51,399 nucleotides of DNA. Source: DASSBR01 sp035688265 (lineage in GTDB: Bacteria; Pseudomonadota; Gammaproteobacteria; Natronospirales; DASSBR01). The position numbers were made by a program, and so were the translations under genes. The stretch lies in assembly GCA_035688265.1 (NCBI GenBank), contig DASSNE010000059.1, positions 1-51,399 on the forward strand. Direction: 5' to 3'. A model generated the notes under the pieces. The model saw only the letters and a list, made by a program, of their open reading frames with translations, was not told the origin of the DNA and made no database searches. Below, one piece after another: positions 7,940 to 16,147 of the stretch. Numbering within the stretch: the stretch's first letter is position 1; each line of letters begins with the position of its first letter.

Positions 7940-9562
7940 GTGCCGAGAAACAAGGACGTCATCTCGGAAACCGGACGCGCGCTGGCGGCGCATCGCGACC
8001 GCATCAGATCGCTGCATTTGCGCGAGCTGTTTGCGCAGGACAAGGACCGCTTCGACGCCTTGTCGCGCCAGCTGCCGGGCCTGCTGCTCGACATCTCGCG
8101 CCAGCGCGTGACGACGGACACGCTCGAACTGCTGTACCGGCTGGCCGAGGATTACGATCTCGGCGGCTGGATTGAGCGCCTGTTCGCCGGCGCCGAAGTC
8201 AACAACACCGAGCAGCGCGCCGCGCTGCATACCTTGTTGCGCCAACAGGACGGCGCACCGCTGAACCCGGACCTCGCCGAGCGGTTTGGCGCCGTCGCGG
8301 CGATGCGAGAGCGCATCCGTTCATTCGCCAATGCCGTGCGCCACGGCGACTGGCGCGGCGTCGGGAATCAGCCGATCACCGACGTCATCAACATCGGCAT
8401 CGGCGGCTCGCATCTCGGCCCGCAGATGGTAGTGGAGGCGCTGGCGCCGCTGACCGGTGCGCAGCCCCGCGTGCATTTCCTCGCCAACGTCGATCCAGCC
8501 GCGGCCGCGCGGCTGCTGCACGATCTCGACCCGGCGACGACGCTGGTCATTGTCGTCTCCAAAACATTCACGACGCAGGAAACGCTGGCGAACGCGGAGT
8601 CGGTGCGCCAATGGTGGCTGGATGCGACGGGCGAGCCGGGCGCGCTGGCCCGGCATTTCGTCGCCGTCACGGCCAATCCCGACAAGGCTGCCGAGTTCGG
8701 TATTCCAGGCGACAACATTTTCGAATTCTGGGACTGGGTCGGCGGGCGCTACTCGATGTGGTCGGCAGTCGGTCTCGCCATCGCGGTCGGGCCCGGACCG
8801 GACAAGTTCGATGCGCTGCTGGCGGGCGCGCACCGGATGGACCGCCACTTCGCCGAGACGCCGTTCGCCGCCAATCTGCCGGTTCTGTTCGGCCTGATCG
8901 ACATCTGGAACACCAACTTTCTCGACTTTACGAGCCGCGCGGTCGTGCCGTACCGCGACAGCCTGCGTTACCTGCCGGCGTACCTGCAGCAGCTCGAAAT
9001 GGAAAGCAACGGCAAGCGGATGGGACGCGACGGCAACGCGGTGCGATGGCACACGCAGCCGGTCGTCTGGGGCAACGTCGGCACCAACGGCCAGCACGCG
9101 TTCTTCCAGATGCTGCACCAGGGCACTCAGATCGTGCCGGTCGATTTCATCGTCGCGTTCGAAGACGATGCCGGCAACCGCCGCCAGCAGGACATGCTGA
9201 TCGCCAACTGCCTGGCGCAGACGCAGGCGCTGGCGTTCGGGCGCACCGAAGCGGAAACGCGCAAGAAGCTCGGCGGCGGACCGGACGCGACGCGTCTCGC
9301 GCCGCACCAGACATTTCCCGGCAACCGCCCGAGCAGCGTGATCGCGCTTGACCGGCTCGACGCCGAAAGTCTCGGCATGCTGGTCGCGCTGTATGAGCAC
9401 AAGGTGTTCGTCACCGGCTGCATCTGGGGCATCAACTCGTTCGACCAGATGGGCGTCGAACTGGGCAAGACGCTCACCGGCCGTATCCTCGAACAAATGG
9501 CGCAGGGCAGAAGCGACGACCCGTTGATCACGCGCTACCGCGAAATCGTCGACCGCGGTTAG
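7940..9562 (+). CDS. pgi: glucose-6-phosphate isomerase
   Basis: 540 aa. It interconverts glucose 6-phosphate and fructose 6-phosphate. The start is GTG at 7940, with TAGGAGG (7926-7932) overlapping the panD stop as a strong ribosome site. Family signatures visible are NIGIGGSHLGPQM (sugar-phosphate binding), SKTFTTQET, WDWVGGRYSMWSAVGL (PGI signature 1 region), MESNGKRM, WGNVGTNGQHAFFQ with the catalytic Glu/His region, and GINSFDQMGVELGK (signature 2, with the catalytic lysine at its end). Length is typical of the bacterial 550-aa class. It follows panD closely. Confidence 0.97.
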   Translation: MPRNKDVISETGRALAAHRDRIRSLHLRELFAQDKDRFDALSRQLPGLLLDISRQRVTTDTLELLYRLAEDYDLGGWIERLFAGAEVNNTEQRAALHTLLRQQDGAPLNPDLAERFGAVAAMRERIRSFANAVRHGDWRGVGNQPITDVINIGIGGSHLGPQMVVEALAPLTGAQPRVHFLANVDPAAAARLLHDLDPATTLVIVVSKTFTTQETLANAESVRQWWLDATGEPGALARHFVAVTANPDKAAEFGIPGDNIFEFWDWVGGRYSMWSAVGLAIAVGPGPDKFDALLAGAHRMDRHFAETPFAANLPVLFGLIDIWNTNFLDFTSRAVVPYRDSLRYLPAYLQQLEMESNGKRMGRDGNAVRWHTQPVVWGNVGTNGQHAFFQMLHQGTQIVPVDFIVAFEDDAGNRRQQDMLIANCLAQTQALAFGRTEAETRKKLGGGPDATRLAPHQTFPGNRPSSVIALDRLDAESLGMLVALYEHKVFVTGCIWGINSFDQMGVELGKTLTGRILEQMAQGRSDDPLITRYREIVDRG

Positions 9563-9598
9563 CCCTGCCATAATCACCCGAAGAACAAGGACAATCGC

Positions 9599-10570
9599 AT
9601 GCCAATGGAATACCGCCGCCTCGGCCGCTCCGGCCTCAAACTAAGCTGCCTGTCGCTGGGTTCGTGGGTCACGTTCGGCAACCAGGTCGATCGCACCGCC
9701 GCCGAAGAAATGCTGAGGTACGCCTACGAGGCGGGCGTGAATTTCTTCGACAGCGCCGAGTCCTACGGCCGCGGCGCCGCCGAGACGATCCTCGGCGAAG
9801 TGCTGAAAAAGCTCGACTGGCCGCGCGATACGTGGTGCGTGTCGAGCAAGGTCTATTTCGGCCGCGTGTCGGACCCGATGCCGACGCAGCGGGGCCTGAG
9901 CCGCAAGCATGTCGTCGAAGCCTGCCACGAGGCGCTGCGCCGGCTGCAGGTGGATTACCTCGATCTCTACTTCTGCCACCGGCCGGATCCGGACACGCCG
10001 ATCGAGGAAACCGTGCGCGCGATGGACGAACTGGTACGCCAGGGCAAGGTGCTGTACTGGGGCACGTCGGAATGGCCGGCCGATTCGATCGCCGAAGCTT
10101 ACCGGCTCGCGCGCGAAAACTGCCTGACGCCGCCGACGATGGAGCAGCCCGAATACAACCTGTTCGCGCGCGACCGCGTCGAGCGCGAATACGCGCCACT
10201 GTACGAGGAGTTCGGCCTGGGTACGACGATCTGGTCGCCGCTCAAATCCGGCCTGCTGACCGGCAAGTACAACAACGGCATTCCTGATGATTCACGCCTC
10301 AACCTCGCGTCGTTTTCGTGGCTCAAGGAAAGCGTGCTGGGACCCGACGCGGATGCGCGGATCGCCAGTGTGCAGAAGCTCGCGGACATTGCCAGGCGCC
10401 TCGGCGTCAGCATGACGCAGCTCGCGATCGCCTGGTGCCTGGCGAACCCGAACGTCAGCACCGTTATCCTCGGCGCTTCGCGGCTGGAGCAATTGAAGGA
10501 GAATCTCGGCGCGATCAACGTCAGGATCGACGACGAGTCGCTGAAGGAAATCGACAGCGCCATCGCTTGA
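9599..10570 (+). CDS. aldo/keto reductase, Kv-beta / YghZ-like
   Basis: 323 aa NADPH-dependent TIM-barrel oxidoreductase. The catalytic tetrad is visible: Asp51 and Tyr56 (FFDSAESYG), Lys84 (VSSKVYFG) and His127 (FCHRPD). The start MEYRRLGRSGLKLSCLSLGSW and the C-terminal NVSTVILGASRLEQLKENL match the voltage-gated potassium channel beta-subunit-like branch, which in bacteria reduces aldehydes such as methylglyoxal. The ribosome site is AAGGA (9588-9592), and a second ATG (MEYRRL) lies 6 bases downstream. The natural substrate is unknown. The next gene starts 34 bases after its stop. Confidence 0.85.
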   Translation: MPMEYRRLGRSGLKLSCLSLGSWVTFGNQVDRTAAEEMLRYAYEAGVNFFDSAESYGRGAAETILGEVLKKLDWPRDTWCVSSKVYFGRVSDPMPTQRGLSRKHVVEACHEALRRLQVDYLDLYFCHRPDPDTPIEETVRAMDELVRQGKVLYWGTSEWPADSIAEAYRLARENCLTPPTMEQPEYNLFARDRVEREYAPLYEEFGLGTTIWSPLKSGLLTGKYNNGIPDDSRLNLASFSWLKESVLGPDADARIASVQKLADIARRLGVSMTQLAIAWCLANPNVSTVILGASRLEQLKENLGAINVRIDDESLKEIDSAIA

Positions 10571-10604
10571 CTTGACAGCGCTCAACCATGGGAAGGAGCC
10601 CGAT

Positions 10605-11906
10605 ATGAAAACCGCATCGATTGTTGCCGCCATCGCCCTCGCAAGCAGCGCCTTCGCGGCAACTGCCGCCGTGCCGCCTCCCGCCGCGATTTCCCACTTC
10701 CACGCCCAGTGCGCACCGGACAACGGCGGCATCCACCTGCCTGAGGGCTTCTGCGCGATAGTCGTCGCCGACGGCGTCGGCGGAGCCCGCCATCTGACGG
10801 TCAACACCAATGGCGATATCTACGTTGCCCTCAGCCGGGAGCACAACGGCGGCGGCATCGCCGCGTTGCGCGACACCGACGGCGACGGCGAGGCCGACGT
10901 CATCCAGTACTTCGGCGACCATACCGGCACCGGCATCCGCATTCACAAGGGTTACCTGTACTTCGCGCCGGACCGCTCCGTGTTGCGCTACCCGCTGAAA
11001 CAGAGCGAACTCGTGCCGAAAAGCCAGCCGCAAAAGGTCGTCGAGAACCTGCCGGAGCAGCACGAACATTCCGCCAAGACGTTCGCGTTCGATGAGAGCG
11101 GTCATCTGTACGTCAACATTGGGGCGCCCTCGAATGCCTGCCAGAAGCAGGACCGAGCGCCGCATTCGCCCGGTATCAAGCCCTGTCCGCTGCTCAAGCA
11201 GCACGGCGGTATCTGGCGCTTTCAGGCCGACAAGCTGAACCAGACCCAGAGCGACGGCATGCGCTTCGCCACCGGCATCCGCAACGCCGTCGCGATCAGC
11301 TGGAACCCGCTCGTCAACCATCTCTATGTCGTGCAGATGGGCCGCGACCAGTTGCACGACCTGTGGCCGAAGCAGTTCACGGTCGACCAGAGCGCCGAAT
11401 TGCCTGGAGAAGAATTCTTCGAGGTGAACAAGGGCGATAATTTCGGCTGGCCGTACTGCTACTACGATCAGATTCAGGGCAAGAAAGTCCACGCGCCGGA
11501 ATACGGCGGCGATGGCAAGGACGTCGGGCCGTGTGCGAAGTACAAACAGCCGATCATGGCGTTCCCCGGCCATTGGGCGCCGGAGGCGCTGCTGTTTTAC
11601 ACCGGCGACGAGTACCCGCAGCGTTACCACGGCGGCGCCTTCATCGCCTTCCACGGCTCGTGGAATCGTGCGCCGCGGCCGCAGGAGGGCTACAACGTCG
11701 TCTTCGTGCCATTCAAAAACGGCAAGCCGGCCGGCAAATACCAGATCTTCGCGAGCGGCTTCAAAGGCACCGAGACGCTGAATTCTCCTGACCATGCCAC
11801 CTACCGCCCGGTAGGGCTCGCCCAGGGCCCGGATGGGTCGCTCTACGTCTCCGATTCGCAACAGGGCCGCATCTGGCGCATCATCTATGTCGGCGGTCAT
11901 GATTGA
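10605..11906 (+). CDS. exported PQQ-dependent sugar (sorbosone-type) dehydrogenase-like beta-propeller
   Basis: 433 aa from the ATG at 10605, preceded by GGAAGGAG (10591-10598). Residues 1-22 form a Sec signal peptide (MKTASIVAAIALASSAFAAT). The rest reads as a six-bladed GDH-B/YliI-type propeller: VADGVGGARHLTVNTNGDIYVAL, the ATGIRNAVAISWNP segment, GDNFGWPYCYYD and a C-terminal PVGLAQGPDGSLYVSDS blade. Paired cysteines (Cys in SNACQKQ and IKPCPLL, then in PYCYY and VGPC) fit a periplasmic protein. The family oxidises aldoses or sorbosone with PQQ. Whether this organism makes PQQ, and the real substrate, cannot be seen here. A tRNA-operon promoter begins 3 bases after the stop. Confidence 0.8.
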   Translation: MKTASIVAAIALASSAFAATAAVPPPAAISHFHAQCAPDNGGIHLPEGFCAIVVADGVGGARHLTVNTNGDIYVALSREHNGGGIAALRDTDGDGEADVIQYFGDHTGTGIRIHKGYLYFAPDRSVLRYPLKQSELVPKSQPQKVVENLPEQHEHSAKTFAFDESGHLYVNIGAPSNACQKQDRAPHSPGIKPCPLLKQHGGIWRFQADKLNQTQSDGMRFATGIRNAVAISWNPLVNHLYVVQMGRDQLHDLWPKQFTVDQSAELPGEEFFEVNKGDNFGWPYCYYDQIQGKKVHAPEYGGDGKDVGPCAKYKQPIMAFPGHWAPEALLFYTGDEYPQRYHGGAFIAFHGSWNRAPRPQEGYNVVFVPFKNGKPAGKYQIFASGFKGTETLNSPDHATYRPVGLAQGPDGSLYVSDSQQGRIWRIIYVGGHD

Positions 11907-11908
11907 GC

Positions 11909-11936
11909 TTGACACCCGGCGCTTCGCCGCTACAAT
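11909..11936 (+). promoter_or_regulatory. sigma-70 promoter of the tRNA operon
   Basis: A perfect TTGACA (11909-11914), a 16-bp spacer and TACAAT (11931-11936). The predicted start is about 6 bases before the tRNA-Gly 5' end. This is one of the clearest promoters in the window. Confidence 0.85.
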
Positions 11937-11948
11937 GTCACGTCCCGG

Positions 11949-12024
11949 GCGGGAATAGCTCAGCTGGTAGAGCGCAACCTTGCCAAGGTTGAGGTCGCGA
12001 GTTCGAACCTCGTTTCCCGCTCCA
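11949..12024 (+). tRNA. glyW: tRNA-Gly (GCC)
   Basis: 76 nt including an encoded CCA (12022-12024). The acceptor GCGGGAA pairs with TTCCCGC. The anticodon stem CAACC/GGTTG encloses TTGCCAA, anticodon GCC at 11982-11984. The T-arm reads GTTCGAAC. It is first in a Gly-Cys-Leu cluster with the same order as glyW-cysT-leuZ of E. coli. Confidence 0.97.
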
Positions 12025-12040
12025 GATTCGCTTCGTGCGC

Positions 12041-12068
12041 AGCCCCGGTTCGCCGGGGCTTTTTGTTT
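12041..12068 (+). terminator. intrinsic terminator after tRNA-Gly
   Basis: A perfect 8-bp stem AGCCCCGG/CCGGGGCT with a TTCG tetraloop (12041-12060) is followed by TTTTTGTTT. It sits between tRNA-Gly and tRNA-Cys. Confidence 0.88.
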
Positions 12069-12095
12069 ACGCCCCCGGCAGCGCCGGCGCAAATG

Positions 12096-12104
12096 TGCTA
12101 GATT
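12096..12104 (+). promoter_or_regulatory. weak extended -10 upstream of tRNA-Cys
   Basis: TGCTAGATT resembles an extended -10 and would start transcription about 9 bases before tRNA-Cys. No recognisable -35 is present. It is proposed mainly because a terminator separates tRNA-Cys from the upstream promoter. Confidence 0.25.
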
Positions 12105-12119
12105 TCGCCGCCTATAGAC

Positions 12120-12193
12120 GGCCAAGTGGCAGAGTGGTTATGCAGCGGCCTGCAAAGCCGTGTACGCCGGTTCGATTCCGACCTTGGCCTCCA
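12120..12193 (+). tRNA. cysT: tRNA-Cys (GCA)
   Basis: 74 nt including CCA. The acceptor GGCCAAG pairs with CTTGGCC. The anticodon stem GCGGC/GCCGT (one G-T pair) encloses CTGCAAA with anticodon GCA at 12152-12154. The T-arm reads GTTCGATTC. Confidence 0.96.
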
Positions 12194-12222
12194 AATTCCC
12201 CTTCCTCGCGTCCAGCGCGAAT

Positions 12223-12309
12223 GCCCGGGTGGCGGAACAGGTAGACGCAAGGGACTTAAAATCCCTCGGCCGCAAGGCCATGCCGGTTCGATTCCGGCTC
12301 CGGGCACCA
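12223..12309 (+). tRNA. leuZ: tRNA-Leu (TAA)
   Basis: 87 nt including CCA, with the long variable arm of a class II tRNA. The acceptor GCCCGGG pairs with TCCGGGC (one G-T pair). The anticodon stem AGGGA/TCCCT encloses CTTAAAA, anticodon TAA at 12257-12259. It ends 27 bases before the second aldo/keto reductase. Confidence 0.96.
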
Positions 12310-12336
12310 TCAACCCACCTGCAAAAGGACATTGCA

Positions 12337-13164
12337 ATGACACAACCTCTTGAAATCAATCGCCTCGGCTTCGGCGCAATGCGCATCACCGGCCCGGGAA
12401 TTTGGGGGCCACCGGAGGATCGGGCGGAGGCGCTGAGGGTGTTGCGGCGTCTTCCCGAACTCGACGTCAACTTTATCGATACCGCCGATTCCTACGGCCC
12501 TGACGTTTCCGAGCCGCTGATACGCGAAGCGCTGCATCCCTACGACGGCATGCTTGTGGCCACCAAGGCCGGTTTGACGCGTAGCGGCCCGAACAAATGG
12601 GAGCCGCTCGGGCGGCCGGAGTATCTGCGCCAGCAGGCGTTGATGAGTCTGCGCCGGCTGGGAGTCGATCAGATTGGATTGTGGCAGTTGCACCGGATCG
12701 ACCCGAAAGTGCCGCGCGACGAGCAGTTCGACGCGGTCAAGTCGTTGCTCGACGACGGAATCATCGCGCGCGCCGGCCTGAGCGAAGTCACGGTCGCGGA
12801 TATCGAAGAGGCGTCGAAGCACTTCCCCGTGGCAACCGTGCAGAACCGCTACAACGTGCTCGACCGCAAGTACGAGGATGTGCTCGAATACTGCGAGCAG
12901 CGCAACATCGGCTTTATTCCCTGGTTTCCGCTCGGGGCCGGCAAGCTGGGAGAAGAGGGGTCCGCGCTTGAGCAGGTCGCCGAGGCGCATGGTGCCACTG
13001 TACGGCAGATTGCGCTCGCCTGGCTGCTCGCGCGCAGCCCGGTGATGCTGCCGATTCCGGGGACGTCCAAGGTTTCCCATTTGGAGGAAAACGTCGCGTC
13101 GGAAGACATCAAACTTTCCAGCGAGGAGATGGACTCGCTGGATGGCGGCCGGACCCAGGCCTGA
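12337..13164 (+). CDS. aldo/keto reductase, YdbC/PdxI-like
   Basis: 275 aa from the ATG at 12337, preceded by AAAAGGA (12323-12329). The frame is open upstream through the tRNAs, but that part is not coding. It has the AKR barrel with the catalytic set Asp48, Tyr53 (FIDTADSYG), Lys77 and His119 (WQLHRID). The start NRLGFGAMRITGPGIWGPP closely resembles E. coli YdbC (PdxI), a pyridoxal/pyridoxine-interconverting reductase, and the end carries PIPGTSKVSHLEENVAS for the NADPH site. The vitamin B6 role is inferred from resemblance. It is distinct from the AKR at 9599. It lies directly behind the tRNA cluster and may be read from it. Confidence 0.82.
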   Translation: MTQPLEINRLGFGAMRITGPGIWGPPEDRAEALRVLRRLPELDVNFIDTADSYGPDVSEPLIREALHPYDGMLVATKAGLTRSGPNKWEPLGRPEYLRQQALMSLRRLGVDQIGLWQLHRIDPKVPRDEQFDAVKSLLDDGIIARAGLSEVTVADIEEASKHFPVATVQNRYNVLDRKYEDVLEYCEQRNIGFIPWFPLGAGKLGEEGSALEQVAEAHGATVRQIALAWLLARSPVMLPIPGTSKVSHLEENVASEDIKLSSEEMDSLDGGRTQA

Positions 13165-13165
13165 A

Positions 13166-13585
13166 TCAACCGCTTTTGACGCTCGCGGCCGCCTTTTGCA
13201 GTTCCAGCGCCGCTTTGTGGGCCGATCGCTGCGCCGTCTTCAGGTTGTCGTCCTTGACGCCGGCGCGCGCGGTTGCCAGCGCCTTCTTCAATGCACTGTG
13301 CAGCTTCGACTGACCGGCGGCATCGGGCAATGCGCCCGAACCCATACCCTTGCAGGGATCGGCGGCAGAGGAGTCGAACGCTGCGCCGCTCGGGCCGACC
13401 AGGCAGTTGATGACGTGATGCAGGTGAGCGTGCGTCATCTTGAGCGAACTCGCACCAGCGGCCATTAGGGCGTGGGCGTGCGCCGTCATAACTTGCTGCT
13501 TGACGGAATTGTTGCCGGCGAGCGCGGTAAAGGACAGGGCCGCGAGTGAGAGCGCCATTGCGGCGAACACGGACGATTTTTTCAT
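13166..13585 (-). CDS. small exported alanine/histidine-rich protein of unknown function
   Basis: 139 aa from the ATG at 13585, with a good ribosome site (GGAGGT, complement of 13592-13597). A Sec signal peptide covers about residues 1-23 (MKKSSVFAAMALSLAALSF then TALA). The mature part is helical and Ala-rich, with a His cluster around TAHAHALM and MTHAHLHHVINC, two cysteines (INC and ADPCKG) and a lysine/alanine-rich tail. I do not recognise a family. Metal or heme binding in the periplasm is conceivable from the histidines, but is a guess. It converges with the aldo/keto reductase (1-base gap) and lies upstream of ccmA on the opposite strand. Confidence 0.75.
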   Translation of the reverse strand: MKKSSVFAAMALSLAALSFTALAGNNSVKQQVMTAHAHALMAAGASSLKMTHAHLHHVINCLVGPSGAAFDSSAADPCKGMGSGALPDAAGQSKLHSALKKALATARAGVKDDNLKTAQRSAHKAALELQKAAASVKSG

Positions 13586-13710
13586 TGCTGTACCTCCATG
13601 CGGTATGCGAGCGTTGGTAGCCCGCGTTGCTACTATAACGCGAACGGGCAATCCGGCTGATTTACAGGTAAGATTCGGCCCCGGCCAAGGTTTCTCGTCC
13701 GGACTGCTCA

Positions 13711-14376
13711 ATGCCCGTTTCGCAGCATGTTTCGACAGCCAGAACGCCGTTTGCGGCGGATGCGCGCTTTGAAGCCCGCAAGCTCGAAGTCTGGCGCGGC
13801 GAGCGGCGGCTGCTGCGCGATTTTGGGTTCTCGCTCGCGGCCGGGCAATTGGGGCGGCTGACGGGGCCGAACGGCAGCGGCAAAACCTCGCTGATCCGCG
13901 TCCTGCTGGGCCTGTCGCTGCCGGAGATCGGCACGATCGAATGGTGCGGCGAAAGCATCCGTCGCAGCGCCGGCTATCGGGACGCGATCGCCTATGTCGG
14001 CCATGTCAGCGGCGTTACCGATAACCTCAGCGCGCGCGAAAACCTGCGCTATGCGACGAGCCTGATGCCGACGAAGCCGCGCGTTGCGATTGACGAGGCG
14101 CTTGCCGAAGTCGAATTGAAGCGGGTCGGCGAGCGCCCGGCGGCGACGTTTTCCGCGGGGCAGCGCCGCCGGCTGGCGCTGGCGCGGCTGCTGATGTCGC
14201 CGGCGCAGTTGTGGTTTCTGGACGAGCCGCTGACCAATCTCGATACCGCCGGCACGGTGCTGATCGGCAAGCTGTTGCGCGCGCACCTCGCCGCCGGCGG
14301 CATGGCGGTCGTGGCGAGCCATCAGGCGATCGACTGCGACCCGCAAGCGGTGGTCGAACTGGATCTCGCCAAATGA
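13711..14376 (+). CDS. ccmA: heme exporter ATP-binding protein CcmA
   Basis: 221 aa ABC ATPase of the System I cytochrome c maturation machinery. It powers release of holo-CcmE from CcmC with CcmB. Walker A is GPNGSGKTS (about 52-60), the signature is FSAGQ (about 146-150) and Walker B is LWFLDEP (about 166-172), followed by the D-loop TNLD. The N-terminal 20 residues before ARKLEVWRGERRLL are non-conserved, so the true start could be slightly further in. The stop overlaps the ccmB ATG (ATGA). It is the first gene of the ccm cluster. Confidence 0.95.
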   Translation: MPVSQHVSTARTPFAADARFEARKLEVWRGERRLLRDFGFSLAAGQLGRLTGPNGSGKTSLIRVLLGLSLPEIGTIEWCGESIRRSAGYRDAIAYVGHVSGVTDNLSARENLRYATSLMPTKPRVAIDEALAEVELKRVGERPAATFSAGQRRRLALARLLMSPAQLWFLDEPLTNLDTAGTVLIGKLLRAHLAAGGMAVVASHQAIDCDPQAVVELDLAK

Positions 14377-15047
14377 TCGCCGTGGCCTGCCGGGAGCTGC
14401 TGCGCCGCGATCTCATGCTGGCGTACCGCCGCCGCGGCGAAATCCTGACGCCGCTGATCTTCTTCGTGATCGTCACGGCGCTGTTTCCGCTCGCGCTCAA
14501 TCCGACGCCACAGTTGCTGAGCGTGATCGCGCCCGCCGTGGTGTGGGTCGCGGCGCTGCTGGCTAGCCTGCTCGCGCAGTCGGCGCTATTCGGCCACGAC
14601 TACGAGGACGGCACGCTCGAACAGCTGGTGCTGAGTCCGCAGCCGCTGGAGCTGCTGGTGCTGGTGCGCGTGCTGGCGCACTGGCTGGTGACGGGGCTGC
14701 CGCTGGTGATCCTGTCGCCGCTGATGGGCACGATGCTGGCGTTTCCGGCCGATGCAATGTGGGCACTGGTTTCCGGCCTCGCTCTCGGTACACCGGTGTT
14801 GAGCATGCTCGGCGCGATCGGGTCGTCGGTGACGGTCGGCCTGAGGCGCAGCGGCATGCTGCTGCCGATCCTGGTGCTGCCGCTGTGCGTTCCGGTGCTG
14901 GTCTTCGGCGCGCGCGGCGCGGCGCTGGCGGCGGAGGGCGCGCCGATCACCGGGCCATTGTATCTGCTGGGGGCGCTGCTGGCGTTGAGTCTGACGTTGG
15001 GGCCACTCGCAGTGGCGGCCGGATTGCGGGTCAGCATGGAAACTTAA
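14373..15047 (+). CDS. ccmB: heme exporter membrane protein CcmB
   Basis: 224 aa, close to the normal size of about 220. It is the membrane partner of CcmA with about six hydrophobic segments. The start (MIAVACRELLRRDLMLAYRR) and the segments FPLALNPTPQLL, ALLASLLAQSALFGHDYEDG and EQLVLSPQPLELLVLVR are CcmB hallmarks. It is coupled to ccmA by a 4-base overlap. A heptamer repeat region separates it from ccmC. Confidence 0.95.
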   Translation: MIAVACRELLRRDLMLAYRRRGEILTPLIFFVIVTALFPLALNPTPQLLSVIAPAVVWVAALLASLLAQSALFGHDYEDGTLEQLVLSPQPLELLVLVRVLAHWLVTGLPLVILSPLMGTMLAFPADAMWALVSGLALGTPVLSMLGAIGSSVTVGLRRSGMLLPILVLPLCVPVLVFGARGAALAAEGAPITGPLYLLGALLALSLTLGPLAVAAGLRVSMET

Positions 15048-15050
15048 TAA

Positions 15051-15137
15051 GTAGCTAGTAGCTAGTAGCTAGTCGCTAGTCGCTAGAACTGAGTTGGCAT
15101 TTCTTATACTAGCTACTAGCGACTCAGCACTAGCGAC
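15051..15137. repeat. tandem heptamers with inverted copies between ccmB and ccmC
   Basis: Five tandem heptamers run from 15051 to 15085: GTAGCTA three times, then GTCGCTA twice. Inverted copies follow at 15110-15123 (TAGCTAC, TAGCGAC) and 15131-15137 (TAGCGAC). The two sides can pair as a hairpin with a loop of about 22 bases. The repeat splits the ccm genes and could end or attenuate a ccmAB transcript. Confidence 0.85.
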
Positions 15138-15240
15138 TTTCGTCCCTTGATATTGCTCAAGACAAACGGCGGCGCAGGGCGTAAAATACCGCTGTTTGAT
15201 TCGCCTCTGGTCGCACGGATGCGCCCCGCCGCTGACATCG

Positions 15241-15978
15241 ATGCCGAAATTTTTCCATCAACTCGCTTCGCCGCCGCATTTCTACCGCATCGCAGGGCCG
15301 TGGGCCCGCTGGTTCGGCTGGATCGCGCTGGTGCTGATCCTCGCCGGGCTGTACGGCGGCCTTTGGTGGGCGCCGCCGGATTACCAGCAGGGGGACGGCT
15401 TTCGCATTATCTATATCCATGTCCCGAGCGCCTGGATGTCGCTGTTCATCTACGTGACGATGGCGATCAGCGCCGGCATCGGCCTGATCTGGCGCATCAA
15501 GCTGGCTCACATCGTGGCCGCGGCAGCGGCGCCGATCGGCGCCTCGTTCACGTTTCTCGCGCTGGTGACGGGCTCGCTGTGGGGCAAGCCGATGTGGGGC
15601 ACGTACTGGGTCTGGGACGCGCGCCTGACGTCGGAACTTTTACTGCTGTTCCTGTATCTTGGTTATATATCGCTGAACCGCGCGTTTCCCGACCAGCGTA
15701 CCGGCGATCGCGCCAGCGCCATTCTCGCGCTGGTGGGCGTGATCAATGTGCCGATCATTCACTATTCGGTGCAGTGGTGGAACACGCTGCACCAGGGGCC
15801 GACCGTGTTCAAGGCGGGCGGCCCGTCAATCGCGCCCGACATGCTGATTCCGCTGCTGGTCATGGCGCTGGGCTTCATGGCGTACTTCGGATCGGTGCTG
15901 CTGATCCGCGTTCGGACGGACGTGCTCGAGCGCGAAAGGCACAAGAATTGGGCTCAATTAGTCGTGGAAAATGAATAG
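15241..15978 (+). CDS. ccmC: heme exporter / heme-handling protein CcmC
   Basis: 245 aa from the ATG at 15241, the standard CcmC length; an upstream in-frame start at 15196 is less likely. It is a six-helix membrane protein that presents heme to CcmE. The tryptophan-rich WWD-type heme motif is seen as GTYWVWDARLTSELLLL, with the two flanking periplasmic histidines in IHVPSAW and IIHYSVQWWNTLHQG. The ccmD ATG lies inside its 3' end (8-base overlap). Upstream is the heptamer repeat, so ccmC may have its own transcription start. Confidence 0.95.
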   Translation: MPKFFHQLASPPHFYRIAGPWARWFGWIALVLILAGLYGGLWWAPPDYQQGDGFRIIYIHVPSAWMSLFIYVTMAISAGIGLIWRIKLAHIVAAAAAPIGASFTFLALVTGSLWGKPMWGTYWVWDARLTSELLLLFLYLGYISLNRAFPDQRTGDRASAILALVGVINVPIIHYSVQWWNTLHQGPTVFKAGGPSIAPDMLIPLLVMALGFMAYFGSVLLIRVRTDVLERERHKNWAQLVVENE

Positions 15979-16147
15979 CTTACACGAGTTTCTTACCATG
16001 GGAGGTTACGCGGCTTTCGTGTGGCCGGCCTACGGGGTGGTCGCCGTCGTGATGATCGCCAACGTCGTGATTGCGCGGCGCCGCCACCGTCGGGTGCTCG
16101 AGGCCCTGCAGCGGCGCGTCGAACTCGACGGCCGGGAGGTCGCATGA
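15971..16147 (+). CDS. ccmD: heme exporter protein CcmD
   Basis: 58 aa. It is a small single-pass membrane protein that stabilises the CcmABCD-CcmE complex. The pattern is characteristic: MGGYAAFVWPAYGVVAVVMI, a further hydrophobic stretch to about residue 34, a basic RRRHRRVLEAL segment and a charged tail. It overlaps ccmC by 8 bases and ccmE by 4. GGGAGG inside the frame may help the inner ATG of MGGYAAF act as an alternative start. Confidence 0.93.
   Translation: MNSLHEFLTMGGYAAFVWPAYGVVAVVMIANVVIARRRHRRVLEALQRRVELDGREVA

Noticed and set aside
15051..15137. CRISPR-like array
   Set aside because: The units are only 7 bp without spacers, and no cas genes are near.
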